Origin: Methanocella sp.
GTDB lineage: Archaea; Halobacteriota; Methanocellia; Methanocellales; Methanocellaceae
Direction: 5' to 3'
Assembly: GCF_035506375.1 (NCBI RefSeq)
Contig: NZ_DATJPM010000095.1
Coordinates: 1-61,804 of the forward strand
DNA length: 61,804 bases
Each line of letters opens with the position of its first letter. Within the stretch, counting starts at the first letter, position 1. Positions 1 through 9,273 of the stretch are shown here, piece after piece. Below the pieces are notes generated by a model. The model was not told the DNA's origin. It made no database searches and was given only the letters and a program-made list of their open reading frames with translations. A program made the translations under genes and the position numbers.

Positions 1-43
1 CCAGGAGCGGCTTTTCCTTGCCGATATACTTCTCGAAGTCCAT
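1..43 (-). CDS. partial CDS, N-terminus of unknown protein
   Basis: An ATG at 43 opens a frame reading MDFEKYIGKEKPLL before the window ends. It lies 5 bases after the stop of the coiled-coil gene, and a GGCGTGATC ribosome-binding site lies just upstream of it. The tight spacing suggests co-transcription with the coiled-coil protein. Too little is visible to name a product. Confidence 0.6.
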   Translation of the reverse strand, partial: MDFEKYIGKEKPLL

Positions 44-48
44 GGGGA

Positions 49-3000
49 TCACGCCTTGATGAGCTCGTTCATCGTCTTCATGATCTGCTTGATCTTCTCC
101 GTGTTCTCCTTGTCCGCATCTATCTTCTTGGTGATGGAGTCCTCGACTTCCTTCTGCGTGGCCTTTAGCTGCTTAAGCACTTCATCGCGGGTCGTGAGCA
201 TGGAGGACTCGGTGGACGTCTTCGTGGTCTTAGCAGTCTCCAGCATGTCGGCCTTCGTGACCTTAGCCGTCTCGAGCATGTCGGCCTTAGAGTCGCTCGC
301 GGCCTTGACCGCCTCGTCCCGGGCACGGAACATCTCCTCGAGGGCGGCCTCCTTCGAGTTATTGGACGCCGTGATGACCACGTCCCGGGTGTCCAGCAGC
401 TTCTTGATGGTCTCCTCGCGGGTATGCTTGATGGAATCTAAGATCTCGTCCCGCGTCTTCGCCATCGACTTCTCGGCGACGATGCGGGCATTATCCGTAG
501 ATGAGAGCACGATCGACTCAGTCTGGCGCAGGGCAACGATCAGGCCGTCCTTGTACTTGTTCATCTCGTCCACGGCCTGTTTCTTCTGGGCGTCGATGGT
601 GCCGGACAGCCCGTCCTTCTCCTGCTTGATGGAGGCGAGCACGTCGGTCCGGATCTGGTTCATTGTGGCCCTGGCCTCCTGGTCGACCTTCGCCGAGAGC
701 TTCGAGTACTCCGCGTCGGCCTGCTTCGAGACGGTATTGAGCGTCTTCACGGTCTCCATCACGTCGTTCTTAGAGTCGGCGACGGCCTTGAGGACCTCCT
801 CGCGGCTCTTCTGCATGGAGCCCACGGCCGTGTCCTTCGCCGTGCCTATCTCGGCGACGGCGCTGTTCCTGAGCGATACGACGTCCTTAACCGTGCTGTC
901 CTTCAGGGACACGACCTCGCTGATCGTTCCCTGCTTGAGAGCCCCGATCTCATCGGTGGCCTGTTCTTTGGCTAAGGCGATCTCGCTCAGCGTGCCGACT
1001 TTCAGTGAGCTGGCCTCGTGGAGGGTGTCGTTCTTGAAGGTGGACATCTCCTCCATTGCCTGGCTCTTGACTGCCGCTATCTCGCTTACAGACTGGCTCT
1101 TGACCGATTCGATGGACTTGAGCGTGTCGTCCCTCGTGGCGTGCAGGGCGCCCTCGACGATCTCTCTCGTGCTCTTCGCCACTTCGTCCACGTGGGCCGC
1201 GCTCTCGCCGAGCTCGGCCAGCGCGCCCTGTCGCGTCCTCTCGATGCTGCCCACGGCGTCGGCCTCGACGGTCCTTATCGTAGACGTCGCCTCGGACTCC
1301 GTGGTCGTGACGAATTCCTTTGTCCGCGCCTTCATGGCCTCGATGTTGCCGGCGGCCTCGTTCACCGCTTCGGTGACCGACTTGACGGCGCCCGACTTGA
1401 CGTCGGTGATGGAGCCCAGCACGTCGGCCTGGGTCTGCCTGAGCAAGTTAACGGTCGAGGTCTGCATGTCCTGGAGCTCTTTGATCGTCTCGTGGGATGC
1501 CTTGCTCTGCTCCAGTACGCGCTCCTCGACGCCGCTGATCTTGACCACGAGGTCGTTCTCCGCCTCGCGGACCCGCGTAATCATCTCCACCTCGATCTTG
1601 TTCTCGAGGTTCCGCTCCATGGCGTTCAGGTTATCCTCGAGCGCCCGGTAGCGGTACTCGATGTTGTTGAGATTGATGAATTCCTTGCGGACGGCCGAGA
1701 GCCTCTCGTCGAGGTCCGAGAAAGTGTTGTTGACCTGGTCGATCTGCGCCTTCAAGTACTGGCCGGCCTTGATGAGCTTGGCCTCCTGGGGCGTGACGTG
1801 CTCGGCGTCGTTCTTGAACTGCTCGATGAGGCCCTTGATGTTCTCCATCTCGTCCTTGTAGTCGGCGATGAAGTCCTTGATGGTCTTGATGTCGCCGGCG
1901 TAGGCCTCCACCTCGTTCTTGAGCTTGACGATCTCGTCCCGGGACTTGTTGAACTCCTTGGCGAGCTTCAGGTCTTCGGCGTGCTTGTCCACCGTCACCC
2001 GTATCGCCTTGAGCTCGCCGCGCTGGTCGCTGATGAGCTTGCTGACCGTGGCCATCTCGTCGGAGTTGGCGCCCACCTCGTTCTTGAGCGCCTTGAGGTC
2101 CTCCTCCATTCCCGAGAAGTCCTTGAGGGCCTTGACCTTCTCGCCGTACTTCTCCACGAAGAGCTTGACGGGCTTCATTTCGTTCTTGAAGTCCACCATG
2201 TTGCCCTTCACGAAGCCCAGCTCGGAGATGTGGTCGTTGGTCTGCTCGTCCATCCGCGTCCGGATGTCGGCCATGGAGTCGTTCGCAGACGCAAGCGCCT
2301 TCGCCAGCAGCTTGTTCTCGTTCCGGGCCTCGGCGAGCTGCGCCTTCAGCGTCTTCACGTCGCTGTAGTAGGCCTCGATCTTTTCCGATAGCGCCGAGAT
2401 CTCGACGCCCGAGGTCTCTTTTATGGACGCTTCTATGAGGTTCAGCTTGTCGTTGAGCGACGTTATGTCCTTCACGGTGGCCATCTTGAGGGACGATTCC
2501 ATGGCCTCGAGCTTTTCCTCGTTCTCCCTCTGGGCCGCGGCGATGGTCGACTTGTACTCGCCCAGGTCGTCGATCATCTTCTCCATGGACTCCTGGTAAG
2601 CGCCCATGGACTTCCGCAGGGCTTTCATGTCGCTTTCGTAGTTGCTCGCGAGGACCGTCTGGCCCTCCTCGCTTCCGGCGCGGACGGCCGTGATCTCCTC
2701 GGTGAGGCGGGCGATCTCTTCCCGCAGCGAGTTGATCTTGCTGTCCACGACCTGGATGGAATTCCGTGCCTGCTCGGTGTCGGACGAATAGTTGCCAAGA
2801 GAGTCCTTCAGCGCCTTGACCTCGCCGGTGCACTCGTCCAGCGACGCCCTGAGGGTCGCGATCTCGCTCTCGTAGCGGTCGGCATTCGCCTTCAGCGTGC
2901 TGAAGTCGTCACGATAAGAGTCAATGGACGCATCGATGGCAGAAAGGCGCTGCTCGCTCGCCATGCTGGCGTCCTTGAGGGCCTTGATCTCTGCGGCGAG

Positions 3001-3840
3001 CTTCTGGAGCACCTGCTTCTCCTGCTCCGTATAGCTCTCGAAGTCGAAGTCCTTCAGGCCCGCGATCTCTTCGCCGATAGAATTTAGAGTCAGGCTCTGG
3101 GATTCGATGAGGTTCTTCTGCTCGAGCATTGCGGACTGGAGCTTCCGGAAGTCCTCGGGCTTGATCTCGTCCTTATAGGCGTCGAGCTTCTGGAGCTTAT
3201 CGACGATGGCCGTCATCTGCCGGGTATAGTCTTCCCTCTGGGCCTGTACTTCCTCGCGGAATTTTTCCAAATCCTTGCGCTGCTTATCGCTCTCGGATAC
3301 CTGTCGCTCCATCTGGCCTTTCAGTAAGTTTAACACTTGCACGTCGGGCTGGGCGACAGGCTGGGCCACGCGCTCGGTCGCGGCCGAGCGTTCGACCGCC
3401 GGGGCACGCTCGACGGGACGCGGCCTGGCCTCCTCGCGCTCTTTTACGGCCGGCTTGACGAACTCTTTCTCGGCCGGGACTGCGGCGGGCTTCTGGGCTG
3501 GTATGGGCTGTGATTGTAAGATATTTGGCTTGAGAATGGGCTTTTGCGGCGGTACGGCCTGCTTCACGGCGGCCTTCGGAGCCTCCCGGGGCTTTTCCGC
3601 GGCGGGCCTGGCGGCCGGCTTTAGTATATTGACCTTTTCGGCCGGCTTTTCTTCCGTAGCTGCCGCTATGGGCTTCATGACAACCTTTTCAGGCGGCTTC
3701 TCCGCGGCCTTTTCCTGCGAGTCCGTCTTGTCCAGGATCGCCGCCAGCGTCTCGAGCTCTTTCTTTATCCGTTCCTCTTCGTTTTGCTGTTTTGCCGCCT
3801 TAGAATCATCCTTTTTCGGCTTTCTGTCGAATAAACCCAT
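49..3840 (-). CDS. giant coiled-coil protein with hendecad repeats
   Basis: A protein of about 1263 residues, almost entirely predicted coiled coil. After a basic N-terminus (MGLFDRKPKKDD) comes a Pro/Ala/Lys-rich linker of about 100 residues, then long heptad-like helices rich in Lys, Glu and Ala. The last third contains two runs of strict 11-residue repeats: about 17 units at nt 727-1287 (type LSEIALAKEQA, ISEVVSLKDST) and about 10 at nt 124-453 (type RDEVLKQLKAT, with KADMLETAKVT/KADMLETAKTT in tandem). No transmembrane segment, ATPase motif or signal peptide is seen, so it is not an SMC protein. A structural or scaffold role is inferred. ATG at 3840 is preferred to the in-frame TTG at 3852. 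A TATA-like AATATATAT lies near 3901-3912. It is followed closely by the partial gene at 1-43. Confidence 0.85.
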   Translation of the reverse strand: MGLFDRKPKKDDSKAAKQQNEEERIKKELETLAAILDKTDSQEKAAEKPPEKVVMKPIAAATEEKPAEKVNILKPAARPAAEKPREAPKAAVKQAVPPQKPILKPNILQSQPIPAQKPAAVPAEKEFVKPAVKEREEARPRPVERAPAVERSAATERVAQPVAQPDVQVLNLLKGQMERQVSESDKQRKDLEKFREEVQAQREDYTRQMTAIVDKLQKLDAYKDEIKPEDFRKLQSAMLEQKNLIESQSLTLNSIGEEIAGLKDFDFESYTEQEKQVLQKLAAEIKALKDASMASEQRLSAIDASIDSYRDDFSTLKANADRYESEIATLRASLDECTGEVKALKDSLGNYSSDTEQARNSIQVVDSKINSLREEIARLTEEITAVRAGSEEGQTVLASNYESDMKALRKSMGAYQESMEKMIDDLGEYKSTIAAAQRENEEKLEAMESSLKMATVKDITSLNDKLNLIEASIKETSGVEISALSEKIEAYYSDVKTLKAQLAEARNENKLLAKALASANDSMADIRTRMDEQTNDHISELGFVKGNMVDFKNEMKPVKLFVEKYGEKVKALKDFSGMEEDLKALKNEVGANSDEMATVSKLISDQRGELKAIRVTVDKHAEDLKLAKEFNKSRDEIVKLKNEVEAYAGDIKTIKDFIADYKDEMENIKGLIEQFKNDAEHVTPQEAKLIKAGQYLKAQIDQVNNTFSDLDERLSAVRKEFINLNNIEYRYRALEDNLNAMERNLENKIEVEMITRVREAENDLVVKISGVEERVLEQSKASHETIKELQDMQTSTVNLLRQTQADVLGSITDVKSGAVKSVTEAVNEAAGNIEAMKARTKEFVTTTESEATSTIRTVEADAVGSIERTRQGALAELGESAAHVDEVAKSTREIVEGALHATRDDTLKSIESVKSQSVSEIAAVKSQAMEEMSTFKNDTLHEASSLKVGTLSEIALAKEQATDEIGALKQGTISEVVSLKDSTVKDVVSLRNSAVAEIGTAKDTAVGSMQKSREEVLKAVADSKNDVMETVKTLNTVSKQADAEYSKLSAKVDQEARATMNQIRTDVLASIKQEKDGLSGTIDAQKKQAVDEMNKYKDGLIVALRQTESIVLSSTDNARIVAEKSMAKTRDEILDSIKHTREETIKKLLDTRDVVITASNNSKEAALEEMFRARDEAVKAASDSKADMLETAKVTKADMLETAKTTKTSTESSMLTTRDEVLKQLKATQKEVEDSITKKIDADKENTEKIKQIMKTMNELIKA

Positions 3841-4074
3841 TCCAGATCCCAACCTGTTCTTCCAATCGTTTTTATTATGGCTGTAAAGTTAGCAAGAACC
3901 AATATATATTTTGTTATATCTTCCTTCGCTTAACATTCCTTTGTTTTTAGCCTTTATGTATAATAACTTTTTTCTCATACGTATAAAAACCTATAGAGAA
4001 TGGATAGCCCTGGAAAATATTTATATGGCCCCGATTGCTTCCGGCATAAAATGTGCAGGATAAGAATTTGCGCC

Positions 4075-5466
4075 TTATTGCCCTTTGTATTCCACGCACG
4101 CATCCACGAAGTTTCGTGCGAATGGGACGTATGAGGCGGCGTGTAAATGCGTATAGGATCCGAGCGTATTGTTCACGAGCATGCCGTCCAGGCCGTCCTT
4201 GATGCCGATGCCCCGGTCCATGCGGTATGCGAACTTGGCGTCTGGCGGCACGTCGGTCAGGACGGAGTAGTGGAACTCGTGGCCCTTGAAGAAGGTGCCC
4301 TTCACGCCTATCGGCGTGTCCTTCTCTAGCTGGCCGAGGACGTAGCCAATGTGGCGGATGTGCTTCATGGAGGCGACGCCGCCGAAGGCGCCGACCATGT
4401 CGAAGCGCTTGCCTTTCTCGTCCTCCAGCGTGCCGGTGAGGTACATCATGCCCCCGCATTCGGCGTAGATGGGCATGCCGCTTGCCGAAGCATCCGCTAT
4501 CGACTTGCGCATGGAGGCGTTCTCCGACAGCTCCCGGGCGAAGAATTCCGGGTAGCCGCCTCCGAGTATCAGCCCGTCCACGTCGGGGATCTCCCGGTCG
4601 TGCAGCGGGCTGAAGTAGACCACTTCGGCGCCCTTTAATTGTAATAAGTCCACGTTATCCTTATAGTAGAAGTTGAACGCCTCGTCCATGGCCACCCCGA
4701 TGCGGGCGCCCGTGGGCTTTTCCTGCTTGAAGATGCTCTGCCGGCCGGTCTTCAGCTTCGGCGCGCTCTTCGCGATCTCCAGCAGGCGGTCGATGTTAAC
4801 GTGCTCCTGGACGATGGCCTTTATCTTATCGATGCGGACTCCAAAATCGTCCACCATGGATGCCCCCTCCCGGGCAGGTATGAGGCCCAGGTGGCGCATG
4901 GTGAGACTCATGCCCTTATTCCTCGGAATGGCGCCGAGCACCTCGACGCCCGTGTATTTCTGGATGGCGGCCGTGGCCTTTTCGGCGTGGCGGTCGCTGC
5001 CTACCTTGTTGAGGATGACGCCCTTAAAATTGATACGCTTATCGAAGTCCTTGTAGCCCTTGACGATAGCGGCCGTGCTCCGGGTGATGCTCTGCGCGTC
5101 CAGGACGAGCACCACGGGCGCATTTAATATTTTCGCGATCTGCGCCGTGGAGCCGATGTCGGATAACGCCTCCAGGCCCTCGTAGAGGCCGCGGACGCCC
5201 TCGATGATCGCGACGTCGGAGCCCTCGGCTGAGTGCTGGAACGCCTCCACGATGGCCGGCTCGGACATTAAGAAGCCGTCCAGGTTCTCGCTCTGGCGGT
5301 GGGTGACCAGCGAATGATAGCTCGGGTCTATATAATCCAGACCTACTTTAAAAGGCTGCACCTTCAGGCCGCGCTCGTAGAGCAGGGACATGACGCCCGT
5401 GGATATGGTCGTCTTGCCCGCGGAGCTCCGGTCGCCGGCGAGGATGAGCCTGGGGATCGTCATCAT
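4075..5466 (-). CDS. cfbB: Ni-sirohydrochlorin a,c-diamide synthase CfbB
   Basis: An ATP-dependent glutamine amidotransferase of the CobB/CbiA family (463 residues). In methanogens the cfb-linked member amidates the a and c acetate side chains of Ni-sirohydrochlorin, the second step of coenzyme F430 synthesis. The N-terminal P-loop (AGDRSSAGKTT, about residues 10-20) and the C-terminal class I amidotransferase nucleophile in AECGGMMYLTG (Cys near 335) are both present. Length fits the family. It is last in the leftward cfbA-E-D-C-B operon and overlaps cfbC by 4 bases. Without context it could be a cobyrinate diamide synthase; the neighbours settle the choice. Confidence 0.93.
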   Translation of the reverse strand: MMTIPRLILAGDRSSAGKTTISTGVMSLLYERGLKVQPFKVGLDYIDPSYHSLVTHRQSENLDGFLMSEPAIVEAFQHSAEGSDVAIIEGVRGLYEGLEALSDIGSTAQIAKILNAPVVLVLDAQSITRSTAAIVKGYKDFDKRINFKGVILNKVGSDRHAEKATAAIQKYTGVEVLGAIPRNKGMSLTMRHLGLIPAREGASMVDDFGVRIDKIKAIVQEHVNIDRLLEIAKSAPKLKTGRQSIFKQEKPTGARIGVAMDEAFNFYYKDNVDLLQLKGAEVVYFSPLHDREIPDVDGLILGGGYPEFFARELSENASMRKSIADASASGMPIYAECGGMMYLTGTLEDEKGKRFDMVGAFGGVASMKHIRHIGYVLGQLEKDTPIGVKGTFFKGHEFHYSVLTDVPPDAKFAYRMDRGIGIKDGLDGMLVNNTLGSYTHLHAASYVPFARNFVDACVEYKGQ

Positions 5467-6251
5467 CGGGTTAGCTTCCTCAGGTCTTCGTCTTCTAATG
5501 AATCGGGAACCTTTTTATTCTTTTCCGTCAGAATTCGGCCCGCAAGGGACCTGTACACGTCGGCCATCGCCGATTCGGGCTCTCCCTCGATGACGCTCTT
5601 CCCGGCGCGCTCGCAGTTTTGCACTATCTTGTGCCGCGGAATGTACGCCAGCATGGGCACGCCCAACGCCGCGGCGAACTTTTCCACGATCTCCCGCTCG
5701 TGCTCGGCCTCGCGCTCGTTGCAGATGATGCCCGATAAAGGAGTGTGCAGCGTCCTCAGGCCCCGGCAGATGTTGTTGGCGGCGTAGAGGGGCATGTACT
5801 CGCCCGACGTGATAATATATGCCTCGCGCACCATGCCCTTTGTGATGGGCACGGCGAAGCCGCCGCACACGATGTCGCCCGGGACGTCGTATATTATAAC
5901 ATCAGAGTCCTTCATAGCGCTGCTGGTCTTTTGGAGCGCCTGCACGGCGACGATGATGCCCCGGCCCGCGCAGCCCACTCCCGGCTCGGGGCCGCCGACC
6001 TCGGCGCATTTGACCCCGTTGAAGCCCTCGAAGACCACGTCCTCTTCTTTTATGGATCCTTTTTTACGCACGGTATCCATGATGGTGGGTATCCGCTTTC
6101 CGCCCAGCAGCGTGATGGACGAGTCACTCTTGGGGTCGCACCCGATGAGCATGGCCCTTACGCCTTTTTCGCCCATGGCCGCGGCGACGTTCGACGCCGT
6201 CGACGACTTGCCGATGCCGCCCTTGCCATAGATGGCCAGATGTTTTTTCAT
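5463..6251 (-). CDS. cfbC: Ni-sirohydrochlorin a,c-diamide reductive cyclase, NifH-like subunit CfbC
   Basis: A 262-residue NifH/BchL-like iron protein. CfbC hydrolyses ATP and passes electrons to CfbD, which reduces the tetrapyrrole ring by six electrons and forms the lactam ring of 15,17(3)-seco-F430-17(3)-acid. The P-loop GKGGIGKSS (residues 9-17) and the two conserved cysteines for the dimer-bridging 4Fe-4S cluster (Cys94 in GCAGRG and Cys129 in DIVCGGFAVP) are visible. It overlaps cfbD by 4 bases and cfbB by 4 bases, implying translational coupling. A nitrogenase NifH role is unlikely because no nifDKEN genes lie nearby and the partner is a single short NifD-like protein. Confidence 0.94.
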   Translation of the reverse strand: MKKHLAIYGKGGIGKSSTASNVAAAMGEKGVRAMLIGCDPKSDSSITLLGGKRIPTIMDTVRKKGSIKEEDVVFEGFNGVKCAEVGGPEPGVGCAGRGIIVAVQALQKTSSAMKDSDVIIYDVPGDIVCGGFAVPITKGMVREAYIITSGEYMPLYAANNICRGLRTLHTPLSGIICNEREAEHEREIVEKFAAALGVPMLAYIPRHKIVQNCERAGKSVIEGEPESAMADVYRSLAGRILTEKNKKVPDSLEDEDLRKLTR

Positions 6252-7354
6252 ATCATGCTCCTCAATGTCTCCCCGAACTCGGACTCGACCATGCCGTGGA
6301 CGCCGAGCGTCTTCGGGTGCAGGTCCACTTCCACCATGACGTGCCGGTGGCCCGCCGTTTTTAAAGGCTCGACCTGGCGGGGCCCGTTCGTGATTGAAAA
6401 TATTTCCATGCCCCTGACGGCTTCAAAGGGTACGGCATGGGGTACGCCCGAGAGCACCACGTAATCATAGTTTGAATATTTTTCCGTTATGACCCTGGCC
6501 GCCGTTTCTCCGCTCACCGGGTACTCGTCGAGGCCCCCTGTGACATGGTCGACGGCCACGCCGGCTTCGGCCATCTGGGAAGTGATGGTTGTCGCATAGC
6601 GCCGGATGCGGGGCAGGCCAATGTCCGGGTCGAGGTTGGCGATGGTCACGGGCGCCGGAGCGCCGACGACCTTCGCCGCCTGGCTTACGGCCAGGTTGAC
6701 ATCGGCGAACATGTAGGCGGTCTCCTTCTTCGCGTTGAGGATCGAAAGGCCCTTTTTGCCCCCCCGCATTAATTCCAGCAGCCGCTCTGCGGCCCGGTAT
6801 TTGAGGTCGCCCCGGGACGGCTCGATGTAGTCGCGGCTGGCGGCGCCGAACTTTTTCTCGATGTCGGTCGCCAGCAGGAGCATTCTCTTCTGCCGCTCCA
6901 GCTCGGCTTCGCCCAGCAGGCCTGCCGCTCTGGCCGCCTCCAGCGTCACGATGGCGCCGTGCGTATTATCGTTATAGCCGGCGTGGATCTCGACTTCAAT
7001 TACGGGCACCCCCACGTCGGCCTCTTCGACGGCGCGGTGGAAGTTCTCGCCGATTATCATGCTCGCGCAAGTCCCCACGATGCCCACCGTTTTTGGGTGG
7101 AAACGGTCCACGGCCTTTTTCAAAACGCCCACGAGCAGGTCGTGGCCGCCGAAGACGTAGTCCGAGTCGCACATCGCCGTGGTGACGACGTGCATGCCGT
7201 CCTCCTCTAAAAGCCGGGAGTGCTTGAAGCAGCACCCGGGCGGGCCGTGGAGTATGGCAACGTCCGTGTCCAGGTCCCGGAGCGTGTAGAGCGCGGCCAC
7301 GATGGAGCTGGGCCGCGGCTGCATGATACGGTCAACTGTCTCTAGCTGTTCCAT
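6248..7354 (-). CDS. cfbD: Ni-sirohydrochlorin a,c-diamide reductive cyclase, NifD-like subunit CfbD
   Basis: A 368-residue NifD/NifK-like protein, shorter than nitrogenase subunits as expected for CfbD, which works as a homodimer with CfbC. Candidate cluster ligands are Cys41/42 (HGPPGCCFKH), Cys62 (AMCDSDYVFGG) and Cys96 (VGTCASMIIGE). It catalyses the reductive cyclisation that makes the F430 ring skeleton. It starts 4 bases after the cfbE stop and overlaps cfbC by 4 bases. The CfbC-CfbD pair resembles nitrogenase and protochlorophyllide reductase but lacks a NifK partner. Confidence 0.94.
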   Translation of the reverse strand: MEQLETVDRIMQPRPSSIVAALYTLRDLDTDVAILHGPPGCCFKHSRLLEEDGMHVVTTAMCDSDYVFGGHDLLVGVLKKAVDRFHPKTVGIVGTCASMIIGENFHRAVEEADVGVPVIEVEIHAGYNDNTHGAIVTLEAARAAGLLGEAELERQKRMLLLATDIEKKFGAASRDYIEPSRGDLKYRAAERLLELMRGGKKGLSILNAKKETAYMFADVNLAVSQAAKVVGAPAPVTIANLDPDIGLPRIRRYATTITSQMAEAGVAVDHVTGGLDEYPVSGETAARVITEKYSNYDYVVLSGVPHAVPFEAVRGMEIFSITNGPRQVEPLKTAGHRHVMVEVDLHPKTLGVHGMVESEFGETLRSMI

Positions 7355-7358
7355 GCGT

Positions 7359-8645
7359 TCACCTCCATGTCTTAACGCAGCTTATGATCGTATCGCCCGG
7401 CTCCGTCTTTTCCAGCGCCAGCGCCAGGCCTGCCTCCAGGCTGTCCGCGTGCGCGCAGCCTTTCGAGGACAATTGTTCGCCGTCCCGTCGAAGGCGGTCG
7501 CCGACGAGTACGGCCTCGTCGAAGCGGGCGTCGCTTAATAATGTTAGTACTTTTTCAGGGTCGAGGCCGTCACAGACGTTATAGGCTTCTTCGCCGACTA
7601 CGAGGACTTTCCAGCCCTCGTCCTCCTCGACGGCGTCCAGGGCGCGCTCCACGCCATCTATCGACAGCCCGGAGTTCGAGTTGTCCAGGAGCACCCGGCC
7701 CTGGAGCGTGGAAAATTTCATCCGCCCGTCGATGCCGTCGAAGTCCTCGAAGGCCTGCTGGATCTCCTCAGGCTTTCCGCCAGTGGCCAGCGCTGTCGCG
7801 GCTGCGCAAAGCGCCGGTCCCCGGTATGAGCGGCCGTCAAAGCCTCCTTTTAAATGGATTTTTAGCCACCCCTCCATGCCGCCCGGCAGGCGGTAGCGTA
7901 CTCTCCCGTCCGGGGCGTAGAACACGTTCCCTCCCCGGCCGAAGGTCAGCTTGTTCGTGGTTTCGACTTTTAGGGAGCTCTCACATATTAAGATGCTGTC
8001 AGGCTTCATGTGCTTTAGGGCATGAAGCTTAGCCTCCCGTGCGGTCTTCGAGCCGCCCGCGACCGGATAGTCCCGGTCGAGCGTCGTGATGACGCTCGCG
8101 TCCCCGATACCACAGAGCCCCAGCGATACTTCGAAGATGCAAAGGTCCGGATGCTTATCGGCCGCGAGCTCCAGCGCCCGGATGACGTTCGCCGGCGTGA
8201 TGCTCAGCCTCTCGATCAGCTCGCCGTTGTAGAATAAGCCTCTGCTCGTATGCAGGAGGACATCCTCACGGGGAAACATGCGCGCTAAAAGTGTGCAGGC
8301 GGTGGTCTTACCGTATGTCCCCGTCACTTCGATGCATTTACTTTTTAACAGCCCGGCCTTTCGAACGATAAAGCCCGTCAGCTCGTGGTGGGTGAGGACG
8401 AGCTTGTTCTCCGCATATGCCCTCTGGAGGAGGGGAATTGCGGGCGCATGCACGGGCGCCGCGAGCACGTCGAAGCCCTTTACCTCGTCCGGCCTGAGCA
8501 CGGGCACGTCCGTCCGGGACTCTTTAGTGCCGTAGACGTCCACGGCGAAGGCGTCATAGCCCAGGCCGCGCAGCCTCCCGGCCAGCAGCAGGCCTCCGTG
8601 ATTGATGTCCAGCACGCCGATCTTCAGGCCAGGCTCCATGGGCAC
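7359..8645 (-). CDS. cfbE: coenzyme F430 synthetase CfbE (Mur ligase family)
   Basis: A 428-residue Mur-ligase-like ATP-dependent enzyme. CfbE activates the propionate side chain of seco-F430 and closes the carbocyclic F ring, the last step to F430. The Mur P-loop EVTGTYGKTT (about residues 107-115) and a central domain with DGIDGRMKFS and DNSNSGLSIDGV, like Mur ligase C-terminal motifs, are visible. An archaeon without murein has no use for a true Mur ligase, which supports this role. The start is GTG at 8645, directly after the cfbA stop, or ATG at 8639. It is the second gene of the cfb operon. Confidence 0.92.
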   Translation of the reverse strand: MPMEPGLKIGVLDINHGGLLLAGRLRGLGYDAFAVDVYGTKESRTDVPVLRPDEVKGFDVLAAPVHAPAIPLLQRAYAENKLVLTHHELTGFIVRKAGLLKSKCIEVTGTYGKTTACTLLARMFPREDVLLHTSRGLFYNGELIERLSITPANVIRALELAADKHPDLCIFEVSLGLCGIGDASVITTLDRDYPVAGGSKTAREAKLHALKHMKPDSILICESSLKVETTNKLTFGRGGNVFYAPDGRVRYRLPGGMEGWLKIHLKGGFDGRSYRGPALCAAATALATGGKPEEIQQAFEDFDGIDGRMKFSTLQGRVLLDNSNSGLSIDGVERALDAVEEDEGWKVLVVGEEAYNVCDGLDPEKVLTLLSDARFDEAVLVGDRLRRDGEQLSSKGCAHADSLEAGLALALEKTEPGDTIISCVKTWR

Positions 8646-9053
8646 CTAGTTCCTTGCATAGTTCTTGAACGCTTCCTGGATACGCTTGGCCGATAATTCG
8701 GCGATCAGGTCGTCCGCGCCCAGAGGGTCGGCGTACACGATGTCGAAGCCGTCGTAGGCGATGCGTTTCTGGCCCTCGCCCAGGCCGATGAGGCGCGGCA
8801 CGTCTTCCGTCGTGTGGACGCCCTTCGCTAAAAATAACGGGAAGACGACGACTTTTTTTATGCCCGTACCCTTGAAGCCGTCGAGGCCGTCCTTTATGCT
8901 GGGCTTATTGATGTTCATGAACCCGATCCTCGTCACGGCCCGGGGCATCTTTTTAGAAAGCATGTCCGCGACGTCCTGTATGAGCTGCTTGTTGTACGGC
9001 AGCGAGCTGCCATGGCCCACGACCAGCAGGCCGAATTTTTCAGCGTTATTCAT
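8646..9053 (-). CDS. cfbA: sirohydrochlorin nickelochelatase CfbA (CbiX-S type)
   Basis: A 135-residue short chelatase, the size of the archaeal CbiX-S single-domain form that works as a homodimer. It inserts Ni2+ into sirohydrochlorin, the committed step to F430, and can take Co2+ in other pathways. The metal-binding histidines are visible: His14 in VVGHGSS and His80 in FLAKGVHTTED. A strong GGGAGGAAGAG ribosome-binding site precedes the ATG. It is first in the operon; TATA-like sequences on the minus strand lie near 9110-9119 and 9155-9168. Confidence 0.94.
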   Translation of the reverse strand: MNNAEKFGLLVVGHGSSLPYNKQLIQDVADMLSKKMPRAVTRIGFMNINKPSIKDGLDGFKGTGIKKVVVFPLFLAKGVHTTEDVPRLIGLGEGQKRIAYDGFDIVYADPLGADDLIAELSAKRIQEAFKNYARN

Positions 9054-9109
9054 TCTCTTCCTCCCATGTCTCCGCGTGAGCGGATGCCAGGATAATTGTT
9101 AGGCGTTAC

Positions 9110-9168
9110 AGTATAAAAAAGTTAACGTTAGTAATACCAAGTGTGAAAATTATACATATTTTTATACA
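9110..9168 (-). promoter_or_regulatory. candidate promoter region of the cfb operon
   Basis: Read leftward, this AT-rich stretch has two TATA-like boxes (TTTTTTATACT near 9110-9119 and GTATAAAAATATG near 9155-9168) 60-110 bases upstream of cfbA. Archaeal transcription usually starts about 25 bases after the TATA box, giving a leader of 30-80 bases. No NikR-like palindrome was recognised. Confidence 0.4.
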
Positions 9169-9273
9169 ACTGCCGGTGGCGTGCGGGAATGTGCCTACTT
9201 TGCCCTAAAAAGGCTACAAAAGCCGGATAACGCTCTTTAAGCCGCAGCGTCGATAATTCATCTGGCGATATCG

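Noticed and set aside
1018..2391. Long plus-strand frames opposite the coiled-coil gene
   Set aside because: They arise from the GC-rich third positions of the real coding strand; no starts with ribosome-binding sites and no known motifs.
5463..7354. Nitrogenase NifH/NifD genes
   Set aside because: The NifD-like protein is short and alone, and cfbA, cfbB and cfbE flank them, which identifies the F430 pathway.
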